A stretch of 50,956 nucleotides of DNA, from NCBI GenBank assembly GCA_020848545.1, contig JADLHZ010000059.1:1-50956 (forward strand), in the 5' to 3' direction. Positions 34,148 to 41,745 of the stretch are shown one piece after another. Below the pieces are notes generated by a model. That model made no database searches. It saw nothing but the letters and a program-made list of their open reading frames with translations, and was not told the origin of the DNA. How positions within the stretch are numbered: position 1 is the first letter of the stretch; each line of letters starts with the position of its first letter. The translations under genes were made by a program, and so were the position numbers. This stretch comes from Deltaproteobacteria bacterium (GTDB taxonomy: Bacteria > Myxococcota > JADLHZ01).

Positions 34148-35115
34148 CCGCCGCGACTCCCGCTGTCCGCCTTCGTCGCCTGCGCAAGTCGTCCGCGATG
34201 CGCGCGCTGTTCAAGGAAACCACGCTCACGCCCGGGCGCCTCGTGCAGCCGTACTTCATCGTGCCAGGCGAACGGGTGAAGAAGGAAGCGAAGCCCGGGC
34301 TCGGCCTCTGGCAAGTGAGCGCCGACATGCTCGTCGACGAAGCGAGGCCGCTCGTGAAGGGCGGCGTCGGCGGGTTGATGCTCTTCGGCGTCCCGGATCG
34401 CAAGGACGACAGCGGCGCCGCGCTCAGCGAGCAGCTCGAGCCTTTGCTGCGCGCGGTCGATCGCATCAAGAGCGCCGAGCCCGACGTGCCGATCTTCGCC
34501 GACGTGTGCCTGTGCTCGTACACGACACATGGTCACTGCGGCCTCGTCAAAGACGGGCGCATCGAGAACGACGCGAGCGTGGCGGTGCTGGCGAAGATGG
34601 CGCTCGCGCAGGCGAAGGCGGGCGTCGACTTCGTCTCGCCGAGCGACATGATGGACGGCCGCGTCGCCGCGATTCGCCGCACGCTCGACGAGGCTGGCGC
34701 GTTCGACACCGGTGTTCTCTCGTATGCGGTGAAGATGGCGTCGGCGTTCTACGGACCGTTTCGCGCCGCCGCCGACAGCGCGCCGAGCTTCGGCGATCGC
34801 ACGACCTACCAGATGCCGGCGACCAACCGGCGCGAGGCGCTGCGGGAGCTCGCGCTCGACGAAGCCGAAGGCGCCGACGCGCTGCTCGTGAAGCCGGCGC
34901 TGACCAACCTCGATCTCATCCGCGACGCCCGCGAGCGCTCCGATCTGCCGCTCTTCGCGTACCAAGTCTCCGGCGAGTACGCGATGCTGCGCGCCGCCGC
35001 CGAGAAGGGCTTGATGGACTTCGATCGCGCGATGCTCGAGACGCTCTCGTCGATCCAGCGCGCCGGCGCCGATGTGATCGTCAGTTATTACGCGAGAGAT
35101 TGGCTGCTGAAGTAG
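34144..35115 (+). CDS. hemB: Delta-aminolevulinic acid dehydratase
   Basis: 323 residues, usual length. It condenses two 5-aminolevulinate molecules to porphobilinogen. Active-site lysines are K197 (YAVKMASAFYGPFR) and K250 (LLVKPAL). The metal site has C122, C124 and C132 (CLCSYTTHGHCG), a zinc-type three-cysteine site. RRLRKS near the N-terminus is also typical. It overlaps hemD by 4 bp and its TAG stop lies in the arm of a hairpin shared with the convergent GT51 gene. Confidence 0.96.
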   Translation: MTAATPAVRLRRLRKSSAMRALFKETTLTPGRLVQPYFIVPGERVKKEAKPGLGLWQVSADMLVDEARPLVKGGVGGLMLFGVPDRKDDSGAALSEQLEPLLRAVDRIKSAEPDVPIFADVCLCSYTTHGHCGLVKDGRIENDASVAVLAKMALAQAKAGVDFVSPSDMMDGRVAAIRRTLDEAGAFDTGVLSYAVKMASAFYGPFRAAADSAPSFGDRTTYQMPATNRREALRELALDEAEGADALLVKPALTNLDLIRDARERSDLPLFAYQVSGEYAMLRAAAEKGLMDFDRAMLETLSSIQRAGADVIVSYYARDWLLK

Positions 35116-35139
35116 CTGTCAGTCGTCAGCTGACAGCTA
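35113..35139. terminator. Bidirectional hairpin joining two stop codons
   Basis: TAGCTGTCAG (35113-35122) and CTGACAGCTA (35130-35139) are perfect complements around a 7-base loop. The first TAG is the hemB stop and the last CTA is the complement of the GT51 gene stop, so the whole intergenic space is the hairpin. No T tract follows, but position and symmetry argue for a two-way transcript end. Confidence 0.6.
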
Positions 35140-37002
35140 GTACGACGCGACTTCCGCCGCGAGCGCCGCTTCTTCGCACGTCGGAGCGTCGAGCTTGCCG
35201 AGGTCGCACAAGAACTTCGTCACGCGCAGCGCCCGCTTGTCGGCCCACGCGCTGGCGCCGTCTTTCTTCAGCTCGCGATCGACCTTGCGCGGCGCCGGGA
35301 TGATGCCGGCGAGGAACGCCGCTTCCTTCGGTCCGAGCGCGACCGCGGACTTCTTGAAGTAACGCTGCGCCGCGCGCTCGACGCCGAAGATGCCGTCGCC
35401 CCACTCGATGACGTTCATGTAGATCTCGAGCAAGCGCCACTTCGGTACGCTCGCCTCGAGCGCCGCCGTCACGATCGCTTCTTCGATCTTGCGCGTCAGG
35501 TTGCGATCGCCGTCGAAGTAAAGGTTCTTCGCGAGCTGCTGCGTGATCGTCGACGCGCCGCGCGCACCGGCGCCGTCTTTGATGTCGGCGATCGCCTTGG
35601 CGATCTCGCTCCGATCGAAGCCGTCGTGCACGTAGAACGCGGCGTCCTCGCTGATGCGCACGGCGTCGATCATGATCTGCGGCAAGCGCGAGAGCGCCAC
35701 GTAGCCGGCGTCCGGCCAGAGCGAGACCGTGTGCGGATACGGAAAGGGCATGCGCCAGGTCACCGCGCCGTTCAAGCGCCGCGGATCTTGTCCCGGCGGC
35801 GCGTTCTTCACGAGCACGTGATCGAAGCGAAAGATCGGATCGAAGGCGAAGTCGTCGCCCGAGAAGCGGAGCTGAAACGCCGCCGAGAACGAGCCTTCGA
35901 GCTCGAAGCCGAAGAGCCCGGTGCGCCACACGCGCGGGATCGTGTCGAGCACTTGTTGCACGTCTTGCGCGGGCACGTTCAGGGCGAAGGTGAGCTCGTC
36001 GTCGGTCGCGTCCTTCTTCAACGGCAGCGATCCGTGCGCGTGAACGATCGTGCTCGCTTCGCTCTTCGTGTTCGTCAGCTGCAGGCGCGCGGCGTCGACG
36101 AAGAGGCGCTCTTTGTTCACGCCAAAGCGCGCAGCGCCGCGAAAGCCGAGATCGCACGCGCTGCCTTCGCCGAAGCGCGGGTGCTCGACGCACAGAGCGT
36201 CACTGATCGCGGCGCCTTTGGCGGCGAGCATGTCTTTGGTCAGCTCGAAGTCGGCGCCGAGCGAGATCGAGCGGCGGCGCTTCTCGGCCGACGACTTCTT
36301 GCCGGCCAACGCGGCGAGCAAATCGGGCGCGACCTTGGCGAGGATCTTTCCGTCCACGCTCCCCGAGTCCGCGGCCACGCGCAGCGAAAACACGGCGCCG
36401 CGCCCTTCACCTTTGATCGTGCCGTGCGGCGCGCGCGCGAGCGGCCAGCCGAAGAACGAGAGCGCCACCTCACTCGGCAGCTCTTTGGCGATCACCCGTA
36501 AGACGTCGACGCGCACAGGGACGAGGCCGAGCCAGCGCGAGCGTGGTTTCTTTTCTGGGCGTTGGGCGATCGTCCCTGCCGTCGACGATGCGTGCGCGCG
36601 AGCGACAATCGCTTTCTGCGCCGAGAGCGTGATCGCCGGTAGCGAGAAGAGCGGCAGCCACGTCCGCTCGGCACCGATGGAGATCTCGATGTGCTGCAAC
36701 GACGCGAGGCCGGCCTTCGTGCCGATCTCACACGCGCCGACCTGCACGGTGAGGCCGTCACGCTCGATCCCTGAGCAGTACAGCCGCACCCCGTGGCGCG
36801 CGAGCGTGGCGGCCGTCGCGTAGTAGAGGCGCTCTTCGAAGGATGCTTCGCGAACGGTGGGCGCCCCGGCGTCGCCGAAGATCCCGAAGCAAGTCACGAC
36901 CGTGAGGGCGACGAGCGAGGCTATCAGTGCAATGTAAGCCCGCCGGCGCGTGATTTCCGCTGAGTCGGCTGAGTCGCTGGCAGGTCGAAGGAGTGGTTTC
37001 AT
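35137..37002 (-). CDS. GT51 peptidoglycan glycosyltransferase with N-terminal domain
   Basis: 621 residues. A single membrane segment at about 22-42 anchors the protein. The C-terminal glycosyltransferase-51 domain (about 415-600) has all signatures: SEDAAFYVHDGFD (catalytic Glu about 449), GASTITQQLAKN, RKIEEA and LLEIYMNVIEWG. It polymerises lipid II glycan strands. No transpeptidase domain follows, so it is a monofunctional enzyme, but ordinary MtgA is near 240 residues; the extra 370 residues before the domain are beta-rich and AsmA-like in appearance (repeated short strands with L/V and D/G). Start MKPLLRPASD is chosen over an upstream in-frame codon that gives a non-conserved leader. 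Confidence 0.88.
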   Translation of the reverse strand: MKPLLRPASDSADSAEITRRRAYIALIASLVALTVVTCFGIFGDAGAPTVREASFEERLYYATAATLARHGVRLYCSGIERDGLTVQVGACEIGTKAGLASLQHIEISIGAERTWLPLFSLPAITLSAQKAIVARAHASSTAGTIAQRPEKKPRSRWLGLVPVRVDVLRVIAKELPSEVALSFFGWPLARAPHGTIKGEGRGAVFSLRVAADSGSVDGKILAKVAPDLLAALAGKKSSAEKRRRSISLGADFELTKDMLAAKGAAISDALCVEHPRFGEGSACDLGFRGAARFGVNKERLFVDAARLQLTNTKSEASTIVHAHGSLPLKKDATDDELTFALNVPAQDVQQVLDTIPRVWRTGLFGFELEGSFSAAFQLRFSGDDFAFDPIFRFDHVLVKNAPPGQDPRRLNGAVTWRMPFPYPHTVSLWPDAGYVALSRLPQIMIDAVRISEDAAFYVHDGFDRSEIAKAIADIKDGAGARGASTITQQLAKNLYFDGDRNLTRKIEEAIVTAALEASVPKWRLLEIYMNVIEWGDGIFGVERAAQRYFKKSAVALGPKEAAFLAGIIPAPRKVDRELKKDGASAWADKRALRVTKFLCDLGKLDAPTCEEAALAAEVASY

Positions 37003-37026
37003 CTCGGTCGCTGTGTCCGCTCGTGC

Positions 37027-37055
37027 CACCTACGCACGGGGCTGGGCACTGTCAA
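37027..37055 (-). promoter_or_regulatory. Promoter candidate for the GT51 gene
   Basis: A perfect -35 box TTGACA (37055-37050) with a 17-bp spacer and a poor -10 TAGGTG (37032-37027). It lies 25 bp before the GT51 start. On the other strand TATGAT at 37154-37159 could be a -10 for carF, without a clear -35. The remaining sequence of 37003-37248 shows no gene. Confidence 0.35.
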
Positions 37056-37248
37056 TTCCTTCGCTCATCCTTCGCTAAGACGTACAAACGTGTGCGAGGC
37101 CGCGCGAGAGCCCGGCTGACGGCACGAAAGCAGGTGGTTTATCGGCAGACTGCTATGATAGGTGCGTCGCCGGAGACATCTACCGGTCGATGCCGCCCGT
37201 AGGAAGAGCCGGCGTTCGAGAACAGCGCCGGGAGACGATAGGGAAACC

Positions 37249-38088
37249 ATGTCCGAACGACCCGTAAACACTGGCGATCCTCTGCCGCGCAACGTCGCTT
37301 CGCAAATCGCCCACCGCGACGTCGAGACCTTGACCCGTCCCCCGCTGATCCAAGCGATCGAGATCGCGAGCGTGCTCCTCTTCTTGGGCGGCGAGAGCTA
37401 CCTCGCGTACCGGCTATGGCCATACCTCGGGCAAACCTCGTGGTTCGTCGTCGCCGCCGCCGCGCTGACCGCCTACGTCTTCGCCGACTTCATCAGCGGC
37501 TTCTTCCACTGGATGGCCGACACCTGGGGCAGCGTCGAGACGCCGTTCGCCGGCAAGCTCTTCGTGCGTCCGTTTCGCGAGCATCACGTCGATCAAAAAG
37601 CGATCACGCGCCACGGCTTCGTCGAAGTGAACGGCGGCAACTGCGCGATCTCGCTGGTGCCGCTGCTCTCGACCCACATGTTCGCCATCGAGACGGGCGA
37701 CGTCACGCAAACGCTCGGCGCGTTCTTCTTCGGCACCTTCCTGTTTTGGATCTTCCTGACGAACCAATTTCACAGCTGGGCGCATCAAGACGTTCGCCCG
37801 CGCATCGTCACCTGGCTCCAGAAGATGCACGTCATCCTGCCGCCGGAGCACCATCAGGTGCACCACGCGGCGCCGTACATGAAGTACTACTGCATCACGA
37901 ACGGCTGGCTGAACGAGCCGCTCCACCGCTTGCGCTTCTTCCGCGCGCTCGAGCGGATCATCTCCGCGACGACCGGCATGATCCCGAGGAAGGACGACAT
38001 CGGCGAGAAGGCAGCGGTGGCCATCGCCGAGGCGGATGCTCGTACGCTCTCGCCGGCAGCCAAAGAACAACCCGTCCGCACCCGTTGA
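37249..38088 (+). CDS. carF: Plasmanylethanolamine desaturase, CarF/TMEM189 family
   Basis: 279 residues, close to M. xanthus CarF. This membrane di-iron-type desaturase makes the vinyl-ether bond of plasmalogens; in M. xanthus it is needed to relay singlet oxygen to carotenoid genes. Two or more membrane segments (about 36-52, 60-85, 160-180) are visible. Histidine motifs match the family: FFHWMADTW (H87), REHHVDQKAITRHGF (H112, H113), FHSWAH, and HHQVHH (201-206) followed by YMKYYCITNGWLN. The ATG at 37249 follows a fair ribosome site (AGGG). Divergent from the GT51 gene and 2.1 kb from hemB. Confidence 0.92.
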   Translation: MSERPVNTGDPLPRNVASQIAHRDVETLTRPPLIQAIEIASVLLFLGGESYLAYRLWPYLGQTSWFVVAAAALTAYVFADFISGFFHWMADTWGSVETPFAGKLFVRPFREHHVDQKAITRHGFVEVNGGNCAISLVPLLSTHMFAIETGDVTQTLGAFFFGTFLFWIFLTNQFHSWAHQDVRPRIVTWLQKMHVILPPEHHQVHHAAPYMKYYCITNGWLNEPLHRLRFFRALERIISATTGMIPRKDDIGEKAAVAIAEADARTLSPAAKEQPVRTR

Positions 38089-38097
38089 TTTGGCCTC

Positions 38098-38135
38098 TCG
38101 TCGCCGTTGACGTTTCCGTCGCCGTCGCCGTCGCC
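38098..38135 (+). repeat. Intergenic GTTGACG/GTCGCC repeat, copy 2
   Basis: TCGTCGCCGTTGACG is followed by TTTCC and three GTCGCC hexamers. An opposing GGCGACGTCAAC lies at 38181-38192, and GATTCGT (38136) pairs with ACGAATC (38197), so the 113-bp space between the convergent carF and M23 genes can fold on itself and may act as a terminator. Related copies are at 69-95 and 50862-50888. Confidence 0.5.
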
Positions 38136-38201
38136 GATTCGTGCCGCCTGGGATCCGCCGTCTCGCCACCGGTCAGGATCGGCGACGTCAACAGGTACGA
38201 A

Positions 38202-39152
38202 TCAATCGAGGATGAACTTTTGCGGGTTCTGCGGAATACCGTGGATGCGCACTTCGTAGTGCAAGTGCGGCCCGGTCGAGCGGCCGGTGTTGCCCATGTT
38301 GCCGAGCGGCTGGCCGCGGGCCACCTTGTCGCCTACCTTCACCTTGAACTCGCTCAAGTGGCCGAAGTGCGTCTGGACGCCGAAGCCGTGATCGACGACG
38401 ACGGTGTTGCCGTAGCCGTTACGAAACGCGGCGTAGATGACGTAGCCGTCCGACGGGCAGGACACGACAGTGCCGACCGGACCGGCGACGTCGAGGCCTT
38501 TGTGCATCGCGTTTTTCTCGGTGTACGGATCGCTGCGCACGCCGAACTTGGAGGTCACCCAACCGCGCGCCGGCCAGATCGACGGGGTCGTCGCCAGCAG
38601 CGTCTTTTGATCCTCGAAGTATTCCTGCAGCTCGCGAATGTCCTCTTCCTTCTTGCGCGCGTCAGCAGCCTGATCGTCGAGTCGCGCCGTCAATAACGCC
38701 GCCGAGAGCTCGGAGTCGAGTGGCTCGTCTTCGCGATCGCTTTCGCCGACCGCGAACTTCACTTCGTGCTTGGCGCTCGGACCATCGTCGATGCGCTCGC
38801 CGGACTGCAGCGGCCCGATCGCCAGCGAGCGCTCGGAGTCCGAGAGCTGCGTGATCGCCTTGAGCTTGACGCTGAAGCGCTCGATGCGTTCCAGCGTATC
38901 GCTGACCGTGTCGACGCGATCGCGGAGCAACTGGAGCTGGGCGCGGAGCTGAATGTTGTCTTCCTTGAGGCGACGGTTCTCGCTCGTCTCTTGGACGACA
39001 TATAAATAGTGAATGAAGAGAAACGACGCGAGCGAGAAGACGCCGGCGACCCCGAGAAGCACGTAGCCGATCCAGCGCTTGGCGATCTTCAACCGGCGCA
39101 CTTGGCTCGAGCGCTCGGGGACGATCATCACGGTGTAATAACGATTCGCCAA
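38202..39152 (-). CDS. M23-family (LytM) peptidase with coiled coil
   Basis: 316 residues. I accept the TTG at 39152 because an AGGGAG ribosome site precedes it and MANRYYTVMIVPERS resembles N-termini of myxobacterial homologues. A membrane segment spans about 30-52 (type II anchor), followed by a coiled coil (about 53-90) and a linker. The peptidase domain (about 205-305) holds HKGLD (H217, D221) and PHLHYE (H296, H298), the complete LytM zinc and catalytic set, so it is likely an active murein endopeptidase or an activator of amidases. An amidase gene lies at 41746. Confidence 0.9.
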   Translation of the reverse strand: MANRYYTVMIVPERSSQVRRLKIAKRWIGYVLLGVAGVFSLASFLFIHYLYVVQETSENRRLKEDNIQLRAQLQLLRDRVDTVSDTLERIERFSVKLKAITQLSDSERSLAIGPLQSGERIDDGPSAKHEVKFAVGESDREDEPLDSELSAALLTARLDDQAADARKKEEDIRELQEYFEDQKTLLATTPSIWPARGWVTSKFGVRSDPYTEKNAMHKGLDVAGPVGTVVSCPSDGYVIYAAFRNGYGNTVVVDHGFGVQTHFGHLSEFKVKVGDKVARGQPLGNMGNTGRSTGPHLHYEVRIHGIPQNPQKFILD

Positions 39153-39237
39153 AACCCGCTCTCCCTACCAACCTCAACGCAGCCGACGCAACAATAGCAC
39201 AGCGTTCGTCTGCCCTCTAAGATTCCGCCCTGCCCGG

Positions 39238-39990
39238 CTACGACTCGACGGCCAAGCACACGACCGTAATATTGTCATCCCCGCCGCGCTGGTTGGCCAG
39301 GCCGATGAGCGCCTCCGGCACGTTGTCGAGCGGAAGCCCGCGCAGCGCGCCGCCCACCTCGTTGCTGTCGACGAAGTTCGAGAGCCCGTCCGAGCACAAC
39401 AGGATCTTATCGCCCGGTGCGAGGTCCAAAAGGTAACAGTCGACGGCGACGTCAGGCTCGAAGCCCACGGAGCGGGTGATGATGTTCTTGAAGCGGCTGG
39501 TCTTCGCCTGCTCTTCGGTGATGACGCCGGCCTTCACCTGCTCGTTCACCAGCGAGTGATCGTCGGTGATCTGAAGGACGTGGCCGTTGCGCGCGAGATA
39601 GACCCGCGAATCGCCGACGTGCGCGACGGCCGCCTTCGTCCCGCGCGCCCAGACCGTGACCACGGTCGTGCCCATGCCCTGAAGCGCCGGATTCTCGCGA
39701 GCAGCGCTGTGAATGTCGAAGCACGCGCGCTGCACGGCCGAGCTGAGCACGCGACCCTGCGGGGACTCGCCCTGCGGCGCCGCCTCCCACGCCTCGACCA
39801 TCGGCAAATGCTCGCGCACCCACGCCGGAATCGAAACGACGGCGATCGCGCTCGCCTGCTCACCGGCGGCGTGACCACCCATGCCGTCAGCGACCACGAG
39901 CAGGCCCATGTTCTCGTCGATCGCGAAGTTGTCCTCGTTGTGGTCACGCACCATCCCGACGTCGGTCTTACCCACGAGTCGAAGATGCAT
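39238..39990 (-). CDS. PP2C-type Ser/Thr protein phosphatase
   Basis: 250 residues from the ATG at 39990, preceded by AAGGGAG at good spacing; a GTG 6 bp upstream is too near that site. Metal-binding motifs are RDHNEDN (E19, D20), VADGMGGHAAG (D35), GDSRVYL, SDGLSNFVD and GGDDNITVV, the Stp1 type. It should remove phosphates placed by Ser/Thr kinases such as the one at 45728. It is 12 bp downstream of recN and likely cotranscribed with it. Confidence 0.95.
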   Translation of the reverse strand: MHLRLVGKTDVGMVRDHNEDNFAIDENMGLLVVADGMGGHAAGEQASAIAVVSIPAWVREHLPMVEAWEAAPQGESPQGRVLSSAVQRACFDIHSAARENPALQGMGTTVVTVWARGTKAAVAHVGDSRVYLARNGHVLQITDDHSLVNEQVKAGVITEEQAKTSRFKNIITRSVGFEPDVAVDCYLLDLAPGDKILLCSDGLSNFVDSNEVGGALRGLPLDNVPEALIGLANQRGGDDNITVVCLAVES

Positions 39991-40002
39991 GAGCACACTC
40001 CC

Positions 40003-41688
40003 TTACGCGTTCATGACGCGCGCCTTCAGCAGCTCTGCCGCGTGTTTCCGGACGGCGTCCGTAATTTGAACACCGCCGAGCATCCGCGCGAGCTCCTCGC
40101 TGCGCGCTTTGCCTTTCAACTCTGCCACAACACTTATGGTTCGCCCAGCATTCGTACTTTTTTCTACACGGTAATGTTTGTCAGCTTTGGCGGCTACTTG
40201 CGCGAGGTGGGTGACGCAGAGAACCTGCCGGCGCTCGCCCAAAGTCGCCAAGGTCTGCGCGACGATCTCGGCCGTGGCGCCGCCGATCCCCGCGTCGACT
40301 TCGTCGAAGATGAACGTCGGCACGTCGCTGTGATCGCCGAGGACAGACTGAATCGCGAGCGAGATGCGCGACAGCTCACCGCCTGAAGCGACCTTGGCGA
40401 GCGGCCGCTGCGGCTCGCCGGCGTTCGTCACGATCTCGTAGACCACGCGATCGAAACCGTTCGCCGTCGCCTCGGCCAAAGACGACGCCACCTCCACGCG
40501 CACGAAGAATTGCGCCTTCGGCATCGCCAGCGGCCGCAGGGCCTCACTCACCTCACGGGCGAACTTCTCGGCGCCCTTCTTCCGCGCGCGACTGAGCTCA
40601 GCGCCGAGCTTCTCGAGCTCCTTCTCCCGCGCGAGCAGCTCCGCGTCGAGCAGCGCTCGCTCCTCGTCGGCGTGGCTGAGCACGTGCTTTTCGTCGGCGA
40701 GGCTCTGCATCTTCTGCGCGAGCTCGTCCGGCGCACAGCCGTGCTTCTTCGCCAAGCGCGAGAGCATCGCCAAGCGCGACTCCAGCCGGTCGAGCTCGTT
40801 GGGATCGGCGTGCCCGTCGCCCAAGTGCCGTTCGAGCGATCGCGCGAGATCGTCGAGCTCGATCTGCGCGCTGTCGAGCCGCTGCGCGAACGCGTCAAGC
40901 GACCCATCGAGCTTGCTCAGCTCCCGCACCGTCTTGCGCGCGATGCCGATCCGGCTGAGCGCGCTCTCGTCGTCGCTGAGCAACGCCGCCACCGAGATAC
41001 CGAGCCCCTGACGCAATTTCTCGGCGTGCGCCAAACGATTGCGATCGATCTTCAACGCGGCCTCTTCGCCGGCCACGACGTTGGCGTCTTCCAGCTCTTT
41101 CAGTTGAAACGCCACGTAGTCGAGCCGTTGCAGCCGCTGGGCCTCGCTTGCGGCGAGGGCATCTCGCCGCACGAGCACCGCCCGATGCGCCAAGAAGGCC
41201 TCGCTGAACTTGCCGCGCAAGAGCTCCGTCTTCGCGTAGCGATCGATCGCTTCGAGCGCGGCGTCCTCGTGCGTGAGCTCGTACTGCGCGTTCTGCCCGC
41301 AGATCGCGACGAGCTGCGCCGTCAACGCCGACAGCTCCGACACCGAGCTGAGCCTGCCGCCGATGAACACCTTCGATCGCCCATCGGCCGACACCACCCG
41401 GCGCACGAGCAACTCACCGTCGTCGACCGGATAGCCCTGCGCCTCGCAGCCCGCGAGCACCTTCGGCTGCACGCTCACGTCGAAGGTCGCTTCGACGACC
41501 GCCTCTTTGGCCCCGTGCCGCACCCACTCTTTTTGCGCCCGCGCACCGAGCAAGAGGCTCAACGCATCGACCAAGAGCGACTTGCCGGCGCCCGTCTCGC
41601 CGGTGAACGCCGCGTAACCCTGCGGGTCGTAGTCGAGGCTTTGATCTTCGATGAGGACGAAGTTCTGAACGTGCAGGGTGCGCAGCAT
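40003..41688 (-). CDS. recN: DNA repair protein RecN
   Basis: 561 residues, an SMC-like ATPase of double-strand-break repair. Walker A is GETGAGKS (30-37), the signature is VASGGELSRISLAIQ, and Walker B is TFIFDEVDAGIGG; the middle (about 150-370) is a long coiled coil. The start MLRTLHVQNFVLIED aligns with the family; an ATG at 41712 (MAPRYAGG) would add eight non-conserved residues and cannot be ruled out. No SOS-type box is evident in the short upstream space. Confidence 0.96.
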   Translation of the reverse strand: MLRTLHVQNFVLIEDQSLDYDPQGYAAFTGETGAGKSLLVDALSLLLGARAQKEWVRHGAKEAVVEATFDVSVQPKVLAGCEAQGYPVDDGELLVRRVVSADGRSKVFIGGRLSSVSELSALTAQLVAICGQNAQYELTHEDAALEAIDRYAKTELLRGKFSEAFLAHRAVLVRRDALAASEAQRLQRLDYVAFQLKELEDANVVAGEEAALKIDRNRLAHAEKLRQGLGISVAALLSDDESALSRIGIARKTVRELSKLDGSLDAFAQRLDSAQIELDDLARSLERHLGDGHADPNELDRLESRLAMLSRLAKKHGCAPDELAQKMQSLADEKHVLSHADEERALLDAELLAREKELEKLGAELSRARKKGAEKFAREVSEALRPLAMPKAQFFVRVEVASSLAEATANGFDRVVYEIVTNAGEPQRPLAKVASGGELSRISLAIQSVLGDHSDVPTFIFDEVDAGIGGATAEIVAQTLATLGERRQVLCVTHLAQVAAKADKHYRVEKSTNAGRTISVVAELKGKARSEELARMLGGVQITDAVRKHAAELLKARVMNA

Positions 41689-41745
41689 TCCGCCGGCATA
41701 ACGCGGCGCCATGTACTAGTCAAGTGTTCAGTGCTGCTCTAACGA

